A stretch of DNA of 7,301 nt, from contig JAIWOJ010000101.1 in NCBI GenBank assembly GCA_020216965.1, forward strand, positions 1 through 7,301, written 5' to 3'. Of the stretch, positions 5,926 through 7,301 are shown piece by piece. A program made the translations under genes and the position numbers. Under the pieces are notes generated by a model, which worked only from the letters and a program-made list of their open reading frames with translations, had not been told where the DNA came from and ran no database searches. This DNA comes from Prosthecobacter sp. (GTDB lineage: Bacteria; Verrucomicrobiota; Verrucomicrobiia; Verrucomicrobiales; Verrucomicrobiaceae). The stretch's first letter is position 1, and every line of letters starts with the position of its first letter.

Positions 5926-6978
5926 TCAGGGCGATTTCACAAACCCGAACTTCTCGAGCTGCTCTTCAATGATCTTTTCACAAAGTGCTAGCTGCTTTTC
6001 ACGCTCCCGCCGTCCCTCATCGGCAATGGCCTGGAGGGCATCGATATCATAGAGATATACGCCCTCAATGTCATTGACCTGTGGATCCACATCGCGGGGC
6101 ACGGCGATGTCGATGAGCAGCAGGGGCTCCCAGCGGCGCTTGCGCATGACTTCGCGCACCAGATCGGGCTTGATGACAAAGTGAGGGGCACTGGTGCTGG
6201 AGATGATGACATCCACCTCATGCAGAGCGGCCTCCCATTCATCAAAACGGATCGCACGGCCACCCATCTCAGCCGCGAGCTCCACGGCGCGTTCATGGCT
6301 GCGGTTGGAGACGATGATACTGCTGGCACCACGCGAGAGCAGACTCTGCGCGCAGGTGCGGCTCATCTCTCCGGCACCGACGAGCATGACACGGCATTTT
6401 TTCAGATCGTGGACTTTTTCCGCCAGGTCCACGGCCACACTGCCCACACTCGTGGACCCGCGCTGGATGCTGGTCTCGTGGCGCACCTTTTTTCCCACCG
6501 CAAAGGCTTGTTGAAAGAGCTTGTTGAGCACGCGGCGAGTCGCGCCAGCCTCCAGTGCCTTTTGGTAGGCAGCCTTCACTTGGCCGAAAATCTCCGTCTC
6601 CCCTAGCACCATGCTATCCAGGCCGCTGACCACACGAAACAGGTGCCTGGCAGCCTCCGTGGCGTCCAGTTTGTAGGTCACGAGCGCCTCCGCCTGGTCA
6701 GGGGCCAAGTCAAAACGGCGCACCAAATAGTCCACCAGCCGCTCATGCGCCGCGTGGGCTTCGCCATGGCAGTGGGTGGCGTAAAGTTCCACACGGTTGC
6801 AGGTGCTGAGCACCACGCCTTCCTCAAAACCAGGCAGAGAGCGGACCTCCTGCACCGCCTCATGCACCTTGGCCTCAGGGAAGGCCACGCGCTCACGCAC
6901 CTCCACAGGCGTCGTGCGGTAGTTCAGGCCCAGGCAGACGAGCTGCGGCGGAGTTGTGGCGGGTGCAGCTTCAGCCAT
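5926..6978 (-). CDS. hemA: Glutamyl-tRNA reductase, short form lacking most of the dimerisation domain
   Basis: This enzyme reduces glutamyl-tRNA(Glu) with NADPH to glutamate-1-semialdehyde, the first committed step of C5-pathway tetrapyrrole synthesis. The N-terminal catalytic domain has LGLNYRTTPVEVRER (16-30), the STCNRVELY signature with nucleophile Cys60, and GLDSMVLGETEIFGQVK (119-135). The NADPH domain has the Rossmann motif VGAGEMS (200-206), then NRS (225-227) and IDIAVPRDVDP (289-299). YLYDIDAL (308-315) opens the spinal/dimerisation helix, but the protein stops at residue 350, whereas canonical enzymes run to roughly 420. The methyltransferase starts 25 bp on, so no frameshifted remainder fits. 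A similar short form is known in Chlamydiae (about 335 residues, from memory). Its ATG lies inside the end of the upstream CcsA/HemX-like gene (8-bp overlap), suggesting translational coupling. No Shine-Dalgarno sequence is present. Confidence 0.96.
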   Translation of the reverse strand: MAEAAPATTPPQLVCLGLNYRTTPVEVRERVAFPEAKVHEAVQEVRSLPGFEEGVVLSTCNRVELYATHCHGEAHAAHERLVDYLVRRFDLAPDQAEALVTYKLDATEAARHLFRVVSGLDSMVLGETEIFGQVKAAYQKALEAGATRRVLNKLFQQAFAVGKKVRHETSIQRGSTSVGSVAVDLAEKVHDLKKCRVMLVGAGEMSRTCAQSLLSRGASSIIVSNRSHERAVELAAEMGGRAIRFDEWEAALHEVDVIISSTSAPHFVIKPDLVREVMRKRRWEPLLLIDIAVPRDVDPQVNDIEGVYLYDIDALQAIADEGRREREKQLALCEKIIEEQLEKFGFVKSP

Positions 6979-7301
6979 GCGTCGTCACAAGCCAGAGAGA
7001 GATGAATGGGATGACAAAGCCGAGGGCCGCCAGCCAGGCCGTCTGCCGTGGAGACAGCACATGCCGCCACATGATGAGGCCGATCACCGCGTACAATCCC
7101 CAAACCGCCCAGGCAAAGACTAGCTTTGGGCTAGAAATAGGCGTCGTCAGGCGGAAGGAGAGCGCCAGGCTCACACTCAAAAGCGCCAGCCCAAAGAGGA
7201 CGAGGCGCTGAATGGCACGCGCCAGCCCCTGGATCGGGGGCAATTGGTAGAATAGACCGCCGATGCGGTGCTGCTTCAGCAGACGCTCCTGCAGCAGGTA
7301 C
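6971..7301 (-). CDS. CcsA/HemX-like cytochrome c assembly membrane protein, C-terminal part
   Basis: The frame is open to the right edge, so the N-terminus lies outside the window; 109 complete codons are visible. It begins YLLQERLLKQHRIGGLFYQLPP, matching the cytoplasmic loop of CcsA/HemX (YpjD) family proteins that precedes their last membrane segments. Three hydrophobic helices follow, at about visible residues 33-49, 60-78 and 88-106, as expected. At the position where CcsA proteins usually carry DPKE followed by T/LW (the end of the haem-related region), this protein reads SSPKLVFAW, so the acidic residues are missing. That fits the HemX-like branch or divergence better than a canonical haem-ligating CcsA. 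Known relatives act in the cytoplasmic membrane in haem delivery or cytochrome c maturation, or influence GluTR levels. The stop overlaps the hemA start by 8 bp, a hemX-hemA gene order seen elsewhere. An apparent TTG start at 7243 is internal. Confidence 0.82.
   Translation of the reverse strand, partial: YLLQERLLKQHRIGGLFYQLPPIQGLARAIQRLVLFGLALLSVSLALSFRLTTPISSPKLVFAWAVWGLYAVIGLIMWRHVLSPRQTAWLAALGFVIPFISLWLVTTHG

Noticed and set aside
5921..5932. GCCC-CTCA-GGGC inverted repeat over the hemA stop codon as a terminator
   Set aside because: It is only 4 bp with no T-run, and it lies 20 bp before a probably cotranscribed gene.
6181..6606. A 141-codon plus-strand frame inside hemA
   Set aside because: It lies entirely antisense to well-conserved GluTR motifs and is explained as a shadow.
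7241..7243. TTG at 7241-7243 as the start of the right-edge membrane protein
   Set aside because: The frame is open to the window edge, and the residues before the TTG match the CcsA/HemX loop, so the gene continues beyond the window.

Overview
The window looks like a chromosomal stretch from a moderately GC-rich Gram-negative bacterium. The PVC superphylum, and Verrucomicrobia in particular, is the best guess. The reasons are a glutamyl-tRNA reductase of the short form also seen in Chlamydiae, a CT398-type coiled-coil/zinc-ribbon protein, an outer-membrane barrel with a BamD-like TPR partner, and the absence of Shine-Dalgarno motifs in front of every gene. The lineage is inferred from gene content and was not checked against a database. 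I see no mobile element, CRISPR array, phage gene or defence system.

Layout, left to right. Positions 1-52 hold the 3' part of a tRNA-Ser on the plus strand. A gene-free gap of about 170 bp follows. Next is a minus-strand envelope cluster, transcribed from 2471 towards 222: an outer-membrane beta-barrel protein, a small lipoprotein, and a BamD-like TPR protein. Divergent from it on the plus strand is a large exported protein with a trypsin-like fold followed by about seven TPR repeats (2562-4322). Its protease domain has lost the catalytic His and Ser. This gene converges with, and overlaps by 16 bp, a minus-strand coiled-coil zinc-ribbon protein (4307-5011). A 286-bp gap with a strong GC-rich hairpin but no convincing gene separates that from a second minus-strand cluster: a partial CcsA/HemX-like membrane protein entering from the right edge, hemA overlapping it by 8 bp, and a SAM-dependent methyltransferase 25 bp further on.

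Two functional themes appear. The left half concerns the cell envelope: a surface barrel, a lipoprotein, a TPR protein resembling the BamD component of outer-membrane assembly, and a divergently expressed exported pseudoprotease/TPR scaffold. The right half contains the first committed step of C5-pathway tetrapyrrole synthesis (hemA), coupled to a haem/cytochrome c-type membrane protein as in other hemX-hemA operons. The most interesting single item is the apparently dead trypsin-fold/TPR protein. Most of the rest reads as ordinary core chromosome.
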